Origin: DASUBV01 sp035763085
Lineage (GTDB): Bacteria > Actinomycetota > Actinomycetes > Streptosporangiales > Streptosporangiaceae
Length of the DNA: 38,226 nt
Direction of reading: 5' to 3'
Assembly (NCBI GenBank): GCA_035763085.1
Contig: DASUBV010000071.1
Coordinates: 1-38,226 of the forward strand
Positions 16,049-23,367 of the stretch are shown piece by piece (position 1 is the first letter of the stretch; the number at the start of each line of letters is the position of its first letter). A program made the translations under genes and the position numbers. Below the pieces are notes generated by a model. That model saw only the letters and a program-made list of their open reading frames with translations, did no database searches and was not told where the DNA came from.

Positions 16049-16170
16049 AACGGACGATAACCAGCTGTCCACAGGCTGTTAACCCAGCCGTCCGCCCTCG
16101 GTCACGCTCGCGGCCTGGCCGACCGGGGGTGCCGCGGCTCCGGGCTGAGCTGGCCCGGGCAGCGGCGCGG

Positions 16171-16761
16171 CTAGCCGGCCCGCAGCCCGGTGATGATGAT
16201 GGCCAGGTTGCGCCGCCACTGGTCCGCGCGGGCCGCCAGGTCCAGGGTGCGCACCGCCGGGATCGCGCTGGCCAGGGAGAACAGGACGTCGGGCCAGTCC
16301 AGGTCAGCGCGGATGCTGCCCGCGGCCTGGGCCCGGCAGATCAGCCGGCGCAGCGCCTCCTGCAGCCCGGCGACGTGCTCGTCCAGCCCCAGGCCGGCCC
16401 CGCCCGACAGGGCCGCGTGCAGCCCCCGGCTGGAGGCCCGCAGCTGCACGAAGACCTCGGCGAAGTCGGCGAAGGCGCGCCACGGGTCCGGGTCGTCGAG
16501 GGCGCCGGCCGCGCGCGCCGTCATCTCGTCGATGGCGTCGGCGAGGATCGCCGTCACCAGGGCGTCGAGCGAGGGGACGCGGCGGTACAGCGTCCCCAGC
16601 CCGACGCCCGCGCGGTGGGCGATCTCTCGCGTGGTCACGCCCAGCCCCTGCTCGTCCACGGCCGCCCGGGCCGCGGCGACCAGGCGCTGGAAGTTGCGCT
16701 GCGCGTCCGCCCGGGGCCGGTTCGTGTTCCCGGCCACCAGCGCGTCAACTGCTGCGGGCAT
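16171..16761 (-). CDS. TetR/AcrR-family transcriptional regulator
   Basis: 196 residues. The N-terminal DNA-binding domain is recognisable: NFQRLVAAARAAVDEQG, then VTTREIAHRAGVGLGTLYRRVPSLDALVTAIL as the helix-turn-helix. The ligand domain (about 75-196) is the divergent part, with SRGLHAALSGGAGLGLDEHV in the middle, resembling the SbtR-like C-terminal group. The ATG at 16761 is preceded at 6 bases by TAGGCT and has no Shine-Dalgarno, so it is likely leaderless. It lies upstream of the Dap operon on the same strand, 518 bases away, and could control that operon, itself or the secreted protein gene; the near-palindrome at 16779-16794 suggests autoregulation. Confidence 0.85.
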   Translation of the reverse strand: MPAAVDALVAGNTNRPRADAQRNFQRLVAAARAAVDEQGLGVTTREIAHRAGVGLGTLYRRVPSLDALVTAILADAIDEMTARAAGALDDPDPWRAFADFAEVFVQLRASSRGLHAALSGGAGLGLDEHVAGLQEALRRLICRAQAAGSIRADLDWPDVLFSLASAIPAVRTLDLAARADQWRRNLAIIITGLRAG

Positions 16762-16767
16762 GCCGGC

Positions 16768-16794
16768 AGCCTAGCCGAAACGGATCGATGCGTT
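16768..16794 (-). promoter_or_regulatory. tetR promoter and probable operator
   Basis: On the minus strand TAGGCT (16768-16773) lies 6 bases before the ATG. Just upstream is the near-perfect 16-base palindrome AACGGATCGATGCGTT (16779-16794; one mismatched pair), where a TetR dimer would block the promoter. A second palindrome, ACGTACGT, is at 16811-16818. Confidence 0.45.
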
Positions 16795-16825
16795 CCAGTT
16801 AATTTTCCTTACGTACGTGCCCGCG

Positions 16826-18751
16826 TCACGGGTAACTGATCACGTTGCTCGGCCCGCCGCTGCCGGCGTGCACGGCCGCGCCGGTGCCATTGACCACCGA
16901 CTCGATCCCGCCCGACCCGTTGAGGAACACTGTCAGCAGGTCGTGCAGCCGGACGCCGGGGGCATCCGGGACCTGGAAGGCCATGCTTGCCTCAATCGGG
17001 ATGCCGAGCTCAAAGAATGAGTAGCTGCCCATACCGTAGCCCTGGAAGGCTGACACCCGGTCACCGACCCGGAACGCCGGGTACCCGTCCTGGTCCGGCC
17101 CGGCCATCCACGCCGCCTGACTCGGCGGGTCGTAGGGCATCTCGTTCTGGAAGAAGATGTCCGTGCCGCCCTGGCCGTTCCAGATGACCTGGTCCTTCTG
17201 GTAGTGCTCGACGAACAGCCCGTAGGCGGTCACGTCACTGCCGTTCACCACCAGCCCGGTGCCGGCGGTGTTGTCGGTCCAGCCCACCCCCGCGCCGTGG
17301 TCGGCCCGCCAGGCCCAGATGTCATCCAGGATCACGTGCGAGCTGTTGACCACCAGGCTGTCGGCGGCCGAGCCGGGCGTGGCCCCGCCGATGCGGAAGA
17401 ACACGTCCTGCACCAGGGTCGGCGCCGCCGCGCTGCCCGGCCCGCCGCCCGGCCCGCCGACTTGCAGCAGCACCGGCGAGCGCACCGGCCCCGCGTCGAA
17501 GATCAGCCCGGACAGCTTGACGCCCGGCACCGCGGCCACCCGCATGCCCGCGCTGCCGTGCTGGGGCACGATCGTCGGGAAGCCCAGGCCGAGCACGATG
17601 CTGCCCGGCCGGGTGACCTCGATGGCTCGGCTGGTGCGGTAGACGCCGGGCGTCAGGATCAGGTTCCGGCCTGCCGACAGCGCCGCGTTGATCGCCGCGA
17701 CCGGCGTGCCGGGGCGGGCGATGAAGAACCGGCTCACCGGAACCGGACGGCCCGCGGTGGCCCCGGCCTGCCAGGTGGGACCCGACGAGCTGTGCTGCAG
17801 CGCCGGCACGAACACGCTGAGCCGCCCCGCGGAGTCCGCCTGCAGGAACGGCTCCTCCTGGGTGACGGGGCTGGTCGCCAGCGTGGTGTAGGGGCCCGCG
17901 CCGCCGGGCACCCCGAACGCCTGGGCGGGCGCGCCGGGATCGCCGGCGAAGACCTGGTTCCACACCCCGTTGCTCCAGCCATCCAGGCTGGTGTTGCGGA
18001 CGATGAACTGCTGCTGGGAGCCGCTGATCACGGTGCCGCCGGAGAACGCGGAGTCGGCGATGAACCCGCCGCTTGCGTACTGCGGCCCGGCCGAGCAGTA
18101 GTCCATCAGCGACAGGTTGCCGCCGGTGATCGCCACCCGCCGCATCGGCGCCGCCTGTGACACGGCCCAGAAGTCAGTGCCGGACTGGCAGCCGGACTGG
18201 CCGGTCACGTTGATGGTCAGGTTGGACAGCGAGCGCCAGAAGTTGTCCAGCGCGATGCAGTTGCTGCTGCCGTCGCTGGTCGGGAAGCACTGGTTGTACA
18301 CGTCGATGGTGCCGTTGATGACGACGTCACCGGGAGCGGCGCCGAGGCCCGCCACCTCGGTGTAGTAGCCGACCTGGAAGGTCAGCGGGTCGGCCGCCGA
18401 CCCGTAGGTGCCCGGCTCGAACAGCAGGGCGTAGCGCTGGGTGCCGAACTGGTCGGGCACCTGCTGGGCGGCGATCGCGTCGACCGTGGCCTGGATCTGG
18501 CTCTGCGGCATGCTCGGCGTGAAGATGTACACGTCCGGGCCCAGGTCAGGGACGCCAGCCGGGCGGGTGGCGGGCCGGACCGGGCCGGCCTGCGGCGCGG
18601 TCCTGAGCACGCCGCCGTGGCTGGCCGGGCGGTCGCCGCCCGGGCCGGAGGCCGCGGCCGACGCGGCAGGCGCGGCGGCGAGCAGGCCCAGCGCGGCAAT
18701 GGCCGCGGAAAAGGCTGAGAAAAGGGAACGGCCCGGCCGGCTTCGTGACAT
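16826..18751 (-). CDS. Secreted right-handed beta-helix protein (GH55/pectate-lyase-like fold)
   Basis: 641 residues with a signal peptide: SRSRPGR, a hydrophobic stretch (FSAFSAAIAALGLLAAAPA) and an ASA-type cleavage site near residue 30. The mature part has two blocks starting with the fold's usual opening: PSMPQSQIQATVDAI (about 75) and, near 370, INAALSAGRNLILTPGVYRTS. These are followed by many short beta-rich repeats (SNLTINVTGQSG, LVVNGSDVTAYG) typical of parallel beta-helix carbohydrate-active proteins; catalytic residues cannot be assigned. Homologues are often mislabelled in databases. ATG 18751 has GGAGG 5 bases upstream; an upstream in-frame start at 18802 would spoil the signal peptide. 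Confidence 0.75.
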   Translation of the reverse strand: MSRSRPGRSLFSAFSAAIAALGLLAAAPAASAAASGPGGDRPASHGGVLRTAPQAGPVRPATRPAGVPDLGPDVYIFTPSMPQSQIQATVDAIAAQQVPDQFGTQRYALLFEPGTYGSAADPLTFQVGYYTEVAGLGAAPGDVVINGTIDVYNQCFPTSDGSSNCIALDNFWRSLSNLTINVTGQSGCQSGTDFWAVSQAAPMRRVAITGGNLSLMDYCSAGPQYASGGFIADSAFSGGTVISGSQQQFIVRNTSLDGWSNGVWNQVFAGDPGAPAQAFGVPGGAGPYTTLATSPVTQEEPFLQADSAGRLSVFVPALQHSSSGPTWQAGATAGRPVPVSRFFIARPGTPVAAINAALSAGRNLILTPGVYRTSRAIEVTRPGSIVLGLGFPTIVPQHGSAGMRVAAVPGVKLSGLIFDAGPVRSPVLLQVGGPGGGPGSAAAPTLVQDVFFRIGGATPGSAADSLVVNSSHVILDDIWAWRADHGAGVGWTDNTAGTGLVVNGSDVTAYGLFVEHYQKDQVIWNGQGGTDIFFQNEMPYDPPSQAAWMAGPDQDGYPAFRVGDRVSAFQGYGMGSYSFFELGIPIEASMAFQVPDAPGVRLHDLLTVFLNGSGGIESVVNGTGAAVHAGSGGPSNVISYP

Positions 18752-18799
18752 CAGCGCCTCCGCATACTGGTCCCGTGAGCAAATGGCTCCGCCCGCCAG

Positions 18800-18827
18800 C
18801 ATTGACTACTGGCCGGCCCAGTCAATG
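18800..18827. promoter_or_regulatory. 28-base inverted repeat upstream of the secreted protein gene
   Basis: CATTGACT and AGTCAATG form perfect 8-bp arms around 12 bases that are themselves partly palindromic (ACTGG..CCAGT). It lies 49 bases before the start codon. It may be an operator, since a TTGACT -35-like word occurs in each arm, or an RNA hairpin in the leader. Confidence 0.5.
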
Positions 18828-18915
18828 ATTTCGACGTGATTTACCCGGAACGTTAATGCCGGCCGGGCCCGCTCACCGAGCCGCCGCACGGCGCCGGCCC
18901 GGGGCGGCGCCGCCC

Positions 18916-18998
18916 GGCGACAGCACCGGCCGGGGCTGGCGGCGACAGCAGCAGCCGGGGGCAGGCGACAGCAACAGCGGGGCCGGCCGGCGACAGCA
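18916..18998. repeat. Four spaced direct repeats of GGCGACAGCA
   Basis: Copies start at 18916, 18941, 18964 and 18989, giving spacings of 25, 23 and 25 bases. The spacers share only general GC richness. They may be regulatory sites or a decayed minisatellite. Confidence 0.55.
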
Positions 18999-19197
18999 GG
19001 GGCCGGGCCGGCAGGCGAGCCGCCAGGCGCTGTTGCCCGGCGCTGCCAGCCGGGCCCCCAGTTGCTGTTATCAGCGCGTGCCTCCCGGCGGAACCTGCGG
19101 CACGGCACCGCGCGCCCGGCCGCGGCGCCGCCCGGCGGGACGGCGGCTGGCCAGGAGAAATGTGCCTCTTCCTGCCCGAAATCCGGATTCGCCTGCT

Positions 19198-19203
19198 TAA
19201 GCT
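19198..19203 (+). promoter_or_regulatory. Leaderless -10 box of the peptidase gene
   Basis: TAAGCT is followed by 6 bases and the ATG at 19210. The GGGG between them is too close to the start to work as a Shine-Dalgarno. Confidence 0.45.
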
Positions 19204-19209
19204 GGGGCG

Positions 19210-20130
19210 ATGACCACGCAATCGGACCCGGGGCAGGGCGCCTACGCGGACTTCGAGGGCCACCAGACCTGGTACCGCGTCGTCGGCGACCTGGATGCCG
19301 CCCGGTCCGGGCACGGGCCCGCGCCGCTGGTCACCCTGCACGGCGGTCCGGGCGCGAGCCACGACTACCTGCTGTCCATGACCGACCTGGCGGCCGGCGG
19401 GCGGGCGGTCATCTTCTACGACCAGACCGGCAACGGGCACTCCACGCACTTCCCGGACCGCGGCGCCGACTACTACACGGTCGACTTGTTCGCCCGCGAG
19501 CTGGCCTGCCTGATCGAGCACCTGGGCATCGGCGGCCGCTACCACGTCCTGGGCCAGTCCTGGGGCGGCATGCTCGCCCAGGAGCACGCGATCACCCGCC
19601 CGGCCGGGCTGCGCTCGGTCGTGCTGTCCAACACCGCGGCCTCGTTCGGCGGCTTCGCCGTGGAGGCCAACAAGCTGCGCGCGGACCTGCCGCCCGAGGT
19701 CGAGCAGACGCTGCGCCGCCATGAGGAGGCCGGTACCACCAGCAATCCCGAGTACGGCGAGGCCTGCGACGTGTACTACAGCCGGCACGTGTGCCGCCTC
19801 GACGAGTGGCCGCCGGAGGTGCTGCGGTCCTTCGAGCTCATCGACATCGACCCGACCGTGTACCACACCACGAACGGGCCCTCGGAGTTCCATGTCATCG
19901 GGTCGTTCAGGGACTGGTCGGCGGCCGGCCGCCTGGACCAGATCACGGTGCCCGCGCTGGTCATCTCGGGCCGTCATGATGAGGCCACCCCGGCACTGCA
20001 GGATGAGCTCGTGGCCGGCATCGGCGGTGCCCGGCAGGTGATCCTGGAGGACTCCTCGCACATGCCATTCTGGGAGCAGCGCCGCGACTATATGGTCGCG
20101 GTGGGTGATTTCCTGCGGCAGCACGACTGA
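19210..20130 (+). CDS. Proline iminopeptidase-family alpha/beta hydrolase (S33)
   Basis: A 306-residue alpha/beta hydrolase of peptidase family S33, which removes N-terminal proline or related residues from peptides. The oxyanion motif LHGGPGASHDY (about 43-53), the nucleophile elbow GQSWGGM with the catalytic serine near residue 117, the Asp in ISGRHDEATPA and the His in EDSSHMPFWEQ complete the triad. The cap region contains YYSRHVCRLDEWP and the ending FLRQHD is typical. No signal peptide, so cytoplasmic. It stands alone between two non-coding regions. Homologues also include amino-acid amidases, so the exact substrate is open. Confidence 0.9.
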   Translation: MTTQSDPGQGAYADFEGHQTWYRVVGDLDAARSGHGPAPLVTLHGGPGASHDYLLSMTDLAAGGRAVIFYDQTGNGHSTHFPDRGADYYTVDLFARELACLIEHLGIGGRYHVLGQSWGGMLAQEHAITRPAGLRSVVLSNTAASFGGFAVEANKLRADLPPEVEQTLRRHEEAGTTSNPEYGEACDVYYSRHVCRLDEWPPEVLRSFELIDIDPTVYHTTNGPSEFHVIGSFRDWSAAGRLDQITVPALVISGRHDEATPALQDELVAGIGGARQVILEDSSHMPFWEQRRDYMVAVGDFLRQHD

Positions 20131-20305
20131 GTCTGGTGCGCGCCCGTTTCCCGGCGGCGGCAAGGCCGTCCGCCACGCCGCAGACATGCCCACTGACGTG
20201 GTCAAACGCGACATTGTTACTGTTACTATGCCGATTCGCTGCGAACCCGATATCGGCGGCGATACGATGCGGATCATTGGCTGGGGGGCTTCACAATTTC
20301 ACCGC

Positions 20306-20341
20306 GGTAGTACAGCCAGTTCACTGAGGTAGTACAGCCAG
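20306..20341 (+). promoter_or_regulatory. Direct repeat GGTAGTACAGCCAG, 22-bp spacing
   Basis: Identical 14-mers at 20306-20319 and 20328-20341, two helical turns apart, in the leader or promoter of the redox operon that starts at 20419. Another short repeat, GTTACT-GTTACT, lies at about 20217-20228. The 288 bases between the peptidase and this operon hold no gene. Confidence 0.5.
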
Positions 20342-20418
20342 GTAAGAAACGGAGCGCCCGTACCCGCCGTCTCCTTCCTCTGAGCGCTCTTTCCCCTGCC
20401 ATCTCTCAGGAGGCCTCT

Positions 20419-21723
20419 TTGCCAAGCAGGCGGCGCGCGTGCCTGCCCGCCACCCAGCCCTCGTCCCGCGGACGAGTTCTCGCTGGCAGCATCGCTGTCA
20501 TCGCCATCACGGTAGTCCTGGCGCTCGTCGCGGAGCAGTCGCCGCACGGCCGGTCCATCGTGAGCGGCGTGTATGAGTTCCTGCTCAAGTACATGGGTGT
20601 CTTCGCGCTGATCGGCATGACCACGGCCGTCGGCGTCGGCCTGGTCGCCACTGACCGCATCATCATGAAGCCCGGGCACCGCGTGGTGGCCCAGGCCGTG
20701 CACCGCGGCGTGTCACTGGCCACCGTGACGTCGCTGGCCGCGCACATCGTGCTGGAGATCGTGGCGCACAAGTCGCACGCCATCGACTCCGTGGTGCCGT
20801 TCCTGGCCGGCAACCGGACCCTGTACGTGGGGCTCGGCACCGTCGCCTCGGACCTGATCGTGCTGATCGTCATCACCGGCTTCCTGCGCGGCCGGTTCGC
20901 CGGCCAGCATCCCGGCGCCTGGCGCGCCATCCACGCCATCGCCTATGCCGCCTGGCCGCTGTCGATCATTCACGGGCTGATGGCCGGGCGGACGGCCAAG
21001 CCCTACGTGGACTGGAGCTACGGCGCCTGCGTGGCACTCGTCGCGCTGGCCATGGGCATCCGGTTCGCGGCCAGCGTCCGCACGGACGAGGAGAAACTGG
21101 CCCACCCGGTCCCCGACCGGATCGGCGTGCCGGCGGAGGGGCTGCTGCCCGGCACGAGCGTGTCGATGGCACCGCTCGGCGGGGCCGCGACGGGCGCCGG
21201 CGCGCTCGGCGGCCTGTCGGCGCTGCCGGCAGGCTCGGCACCGGGCCGCGGCGGCGGCCCCGGCGCCACGACCGGGAACCTGGCGCGGGTGACTGCCCGG
21301 CAGGCCGGCCCGCTGTACAACAACGCCCAGCAGATGGCCCCGGATCAGCTCGCCCAGCAGCAGGCCGCCGAGCAGCGGATGGCCCAGGAGCGGATGGCCT
21401 ACCAGCAGGCGGCCCAGCAGGCGGTCACTCCCCCGATGGGGCTGCCGCAGATGCCGGCTCATCAGATGCCGGCACCGCACATGGCCGGCCCGCAAGCGCC
21501 TGCCCCGCAGATGGCCGCGCCGCAGATGGCCGCGCCGCAGATGGCCGCCACGCAGGCGGCCGGGCCGTACTACGACGGGCCGCCGGTGGCCCCGGCCGGG
21601 CAGTGGCAGCAGCACGATCCGGGCCTCAGGATGGACTCAACCGACCCGATCGGATGGCCCGCGCCGCCGGAGTGGAGTGACGCCCGCGGCTGGACCGGCA
21701 TGCCGGGCGGAGGCCAGCGATGA
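20419..21723 (+). CDS. Ferric-reductase-like b-type membrane protein with Met/Gln/Pro-rich tail
   Basis: 434 residues. The first 215 form about six TM segments of the ferric reductase-like transmembrane (FRD/YedZ-like) group, which hold b haems between paired histidines; candidates are H98 and H107 (AVHRGVSLATVTSLAAHIV), H166 (AIHAIAYAAWPLS) and H178 (SIIHGLMAG). Residues 250-434 are a soluble low-complexity tail rich in Ala, Gln, Met and Pro, with three perfect 15-base repeats (21508-21552) encoding QMAAP and several HQM/PHM words that might bind metal. The TTG start at 20419 is supported by AGGAGG 5 bases upstream. The stop overlaps the next start (ATGA), so it acts with the NuoF/ferredoxin protein. 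Confidence 0.75.
   Translation: MPSRRRACLPATQPSSRGRVLAGSIAVIAITVVLALVAEQSPHGRSIVSGVYEFLLKYMGVFALIGMTTAVGVGLVATDRIIMKPGHRVVAQAVHRGVSLATVTSLAAHIVLEIVAHKSHAIDSVVPFLAGNRTLYVGLGTVASDLIVLIVITGFLRGRFAGQHPGAWRAIHAIAYAAWPLSIIHGLMAGRTAKPYVDWSYGACVALVALAMGIRFAASVRTDEEKLAHPVPDRIGVPAEGLLPGTSVSMAPLGGAATGAGALGGLSALPAGSAPGRGGGPGATTGNLARVTARQAGPLYNNAQQMAPDQLAQQQAAEQRMAQERMAYQQAAQQAVTPPMGLPQMPAHQMPAPHMAGPQAPAPQMAAPQMAAPQMAATQAAGPYYDGPPVAPAGQWQQHDPGLRMDSTDPIGWPAPPEWSDARGWTGMPGGGQR
21508..21552 (+). repeat. Three tandem 15-bp repeats in the membrane protein tail
   Basis: CAGATGGCCGCGCCG is repeated at 21508, 21523 and, with two changes, 21538. It encodes QMAAP units and extends a wider QMPA/HMAG/QAPAP pattern upstream. 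Confidence 0.8.
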
Positions 21724-23327
21724 CAGCCCTGCCGCCGGTGCCCGAGACCCTGTGCATCGGCCAGGCCCGGCTGACCGCCGGCCTGGACCGGATGAAGCAG
21801 ATCGACCTGGTCGCCTATCAGTCGATCTTCGGCAAGCTGCCCCGGCTCACCGCCGACCAGCTGATCGCCATGGCCCAGCAGGTTGACCTGCGGGGCCGCG
21901 GCGGCGCGGCCTTCCCGGTCGCCCGCAAGCTGCAGGCCACGGTGGCGGCGGCCCGCGCCCGCAAGCGGCAGATCGTCGTGGTCGTCAACGCCACCGAGGG
22001 CGAGCCCGGCAGCTACAAGGACAAGGCGCTGCTGCAGAAGTCGCCCTACCTGGTGCTGGGCGGCGCGCTGGTGGTGGCCTGGGCGCTGCGCGCCCGGGAG
22101 ATCGTGGTCGGCGTGTCCGGCGACGGCAGCATGACCCGCTGGGTGACCGCGCTGGCCAACGCCGAGCCGGACCTGCGCCGGATGATGATGGTGGTGCAGG
22201 TTCCCGAGCGGTTCGTCTCGGGTGAGGGCAGCGCGCTGGTCAACGCGATCAACGGCAAGATCGCGCTGCCGAGCGGGCGCCGGGTCCGGGCCGCAGAGAG
22301 CGGCGTGGACAACCGCCCGACGCTGCTGTCGAACGCCGAGACCTTCGCGCAGATCGCGGTGCTGGCCATGCTCGGCCCGGACAACTACGCGTCGGTGGGC
22401 ACCCCCGAGGAGCCGGGCACTGTGCTGCTGTCGGTCAGCGGCTCGGTGGCCCGCCCGGCGGTCGTGGAGGTGCCCTCCGGGCTCCCGCTGGGCGAGGTGC
22501 TGGACCTGTGCGGGGCGGCGCCCGAGGACGGCGTGCTTGTCGGCGGTTATCACGGCATGTGGCTGCCCGCCGAGGTCGCCTATGAGACGCCGGTCAGCCG
22601 GGCCGGGATGACCGCCGCGGGCGGCAATCTCGGTGCCGGGATCATCCTGCCCCTGGGCTCGGGCACCTGCCCGATGGGCGAGGTCGCGCGGGTGGCCAGC
22701 TACCTGGCCGGGCAGTCGTCGGGCCAGTGCGGGCCGTGCAAGCTGGGGCTGCCCAGCATCGCCCGCTCGCTTGCCGCCGTGGCCGACGGATCCGGCGGCC
22801 TCGACGCCCTGGACACCGCCCGCCGGGCCGCCGCGTCGGTGCGCGGCCGCGGCGCGTGCTCGCATCCCGACGGGGTGTTCCGGTTCGTGCTGTCCGCTCT
22901 GGACGTGCTGACCGAGGACCTCACCGCGCACCTGTTCCGCGGCAGCTGCGGCCGGCCGGTCCGCGGCGTGCTGCCGATGCCGCCCGAGTACGCCGACAAC
23001 CGGCTGTCCATCGACTGGACCCGGTGCCGCGGCCACGGGCTGTGCGCGCACCTGGTACCCGAGCTGATCCAGCTCGACCGTCAGGGCTTCCCGGTCCCGC
23101 TGGACATGCCGGTGCCGCCGTGGCTGGAGCGCGAGGCCAAGCAGGCGGTCGACATGTGCCCGGCGCTGGCGCTGCGGCTGGCTTCCTCGCCCAACGAGAT
23201 GGCTCGGCCGCCGGCCCGCGAGGACCGCAAGGACCTGCTCGCCGAGACACGCACCGACCTGGTCGTGTCGGAGTCCTGGATCGCCGACCTGTCCGACTCC
23301 GGCAACCGGCCCCGGCTCGGCCAGTAG
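21720..23327 (+). CDS. NuoF-like flavoprotein fused to a C-terminal ferredoxin
   Basis: 535 residues. Residues 25-320 resemble NuoF/the 51-kDa subunit of complex I: RGRGGAAFPVARKL, then VVVNATEGEPGSYKDKALL (87-105) for FMN binding, and a SLBB segment near 245-290. The iron-sulphur region is SSGQCGPCKLGLP (C337, C340) with C380 in RGRGACSHPDG; the first cysteine of the usual C-x2-C-x2-C is a serine here. Residues 428-490 are a single-cluster ferredoxin, CRGHGLC (C436, C442) and DMCPALA (C480), of the type that usually carries a 3Fe-4S or 4Fe-4S centre. The likely role is to pass electrons from NAD(P)H through FMN and FeS to the membrane haem protein whose gene it overlaps by 4 bases. Confidence 0.85.
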   Translation: MTALPPVPETLCIGQARLTAGLDRMKQIDLVAYQSIFGKLPRLTADQLIAMAQQVDLRGRGGAAFPVARKLQATVAAARARKRQIVVVVNATEGEPGSYKDKALLQKSPYLVLGGALVVAWALRAREIVVGVSGDGSMTRWVTALANAEPDLRRMMMVVQVPERFVSGEGSALVNAINGKIALPSGRRVRAAESGVDNRPTLLSNAETFAQIAVLAMLGPDNYASVGTPEEPGTVLLSVSGSVARPAVVEVPSGLPLGEVLDLCGAAPEDGVLVGGYHGMWLPAEVAYETPVSRAGMTAAGGNLGAGIILPLGSGTCPMGEVARVASYLAGQSSGQCGPCKLGLPSIARSLAAVADGSGGLDALDTARRAAASVRGRGACSHPDGVFRFVLSALDVLTEDLTAHLFRGSCGRPVRGVLPMPPEYADNRLSIDWTRCRGHGLCAHLVPELIQLDRQGFPVPLDMPVPPWLEREAKQAVDMCPALALRLASSPNEMARPPAREDRKDLLAETRTDLVVSESWIADLSDSGNRPRLGQ

Positions 23328-23367
23328 CGCGCCGCGGCATGTCCGCCAGATCCGCTAACGTTCGGCC

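Larger units (their letters stand above)
15653..16170. other. 518-bp non-coding region upstream of the Dap operon
   Basis: No convincing gene is visible on either strand. It holds, from left to right, a leader hairpin (15666-15690), an AT-rich island (about 15730-15772) with a heptamer direct repeat, a small hairpin GAATG-CGAA-CATTC (15838-15851), three DnaA-box-like TCCACA words and an inverted repeat CACAC-G-GTGTG (16038-16048). The operon promoter must lie here or be shared with the tetR gene upstream on the same strand; I could not fix a -10 box. Confidence 0.6.
18752..19209. other. 458-bp divergent intergenic region
   Basis: No gene is seen. The left part holds the secreted-protein leader and a 28-base inverted repeat (18800-18827). 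The middle (18910-19000) holds four spaced copies of GGCGACAGCA. The right end carries the likely leaderless promoter of the peptidase gene. Confidence 0.55.

Noticed and set aside
16171..16761. TetR protein as the direct pathway regulator of the Dap operon
   Set aside because: It is 518 bases from the operon, its likely operator is not repeated there, and TetR genes commonly sit next to unrelated genes; left open but not claimed.
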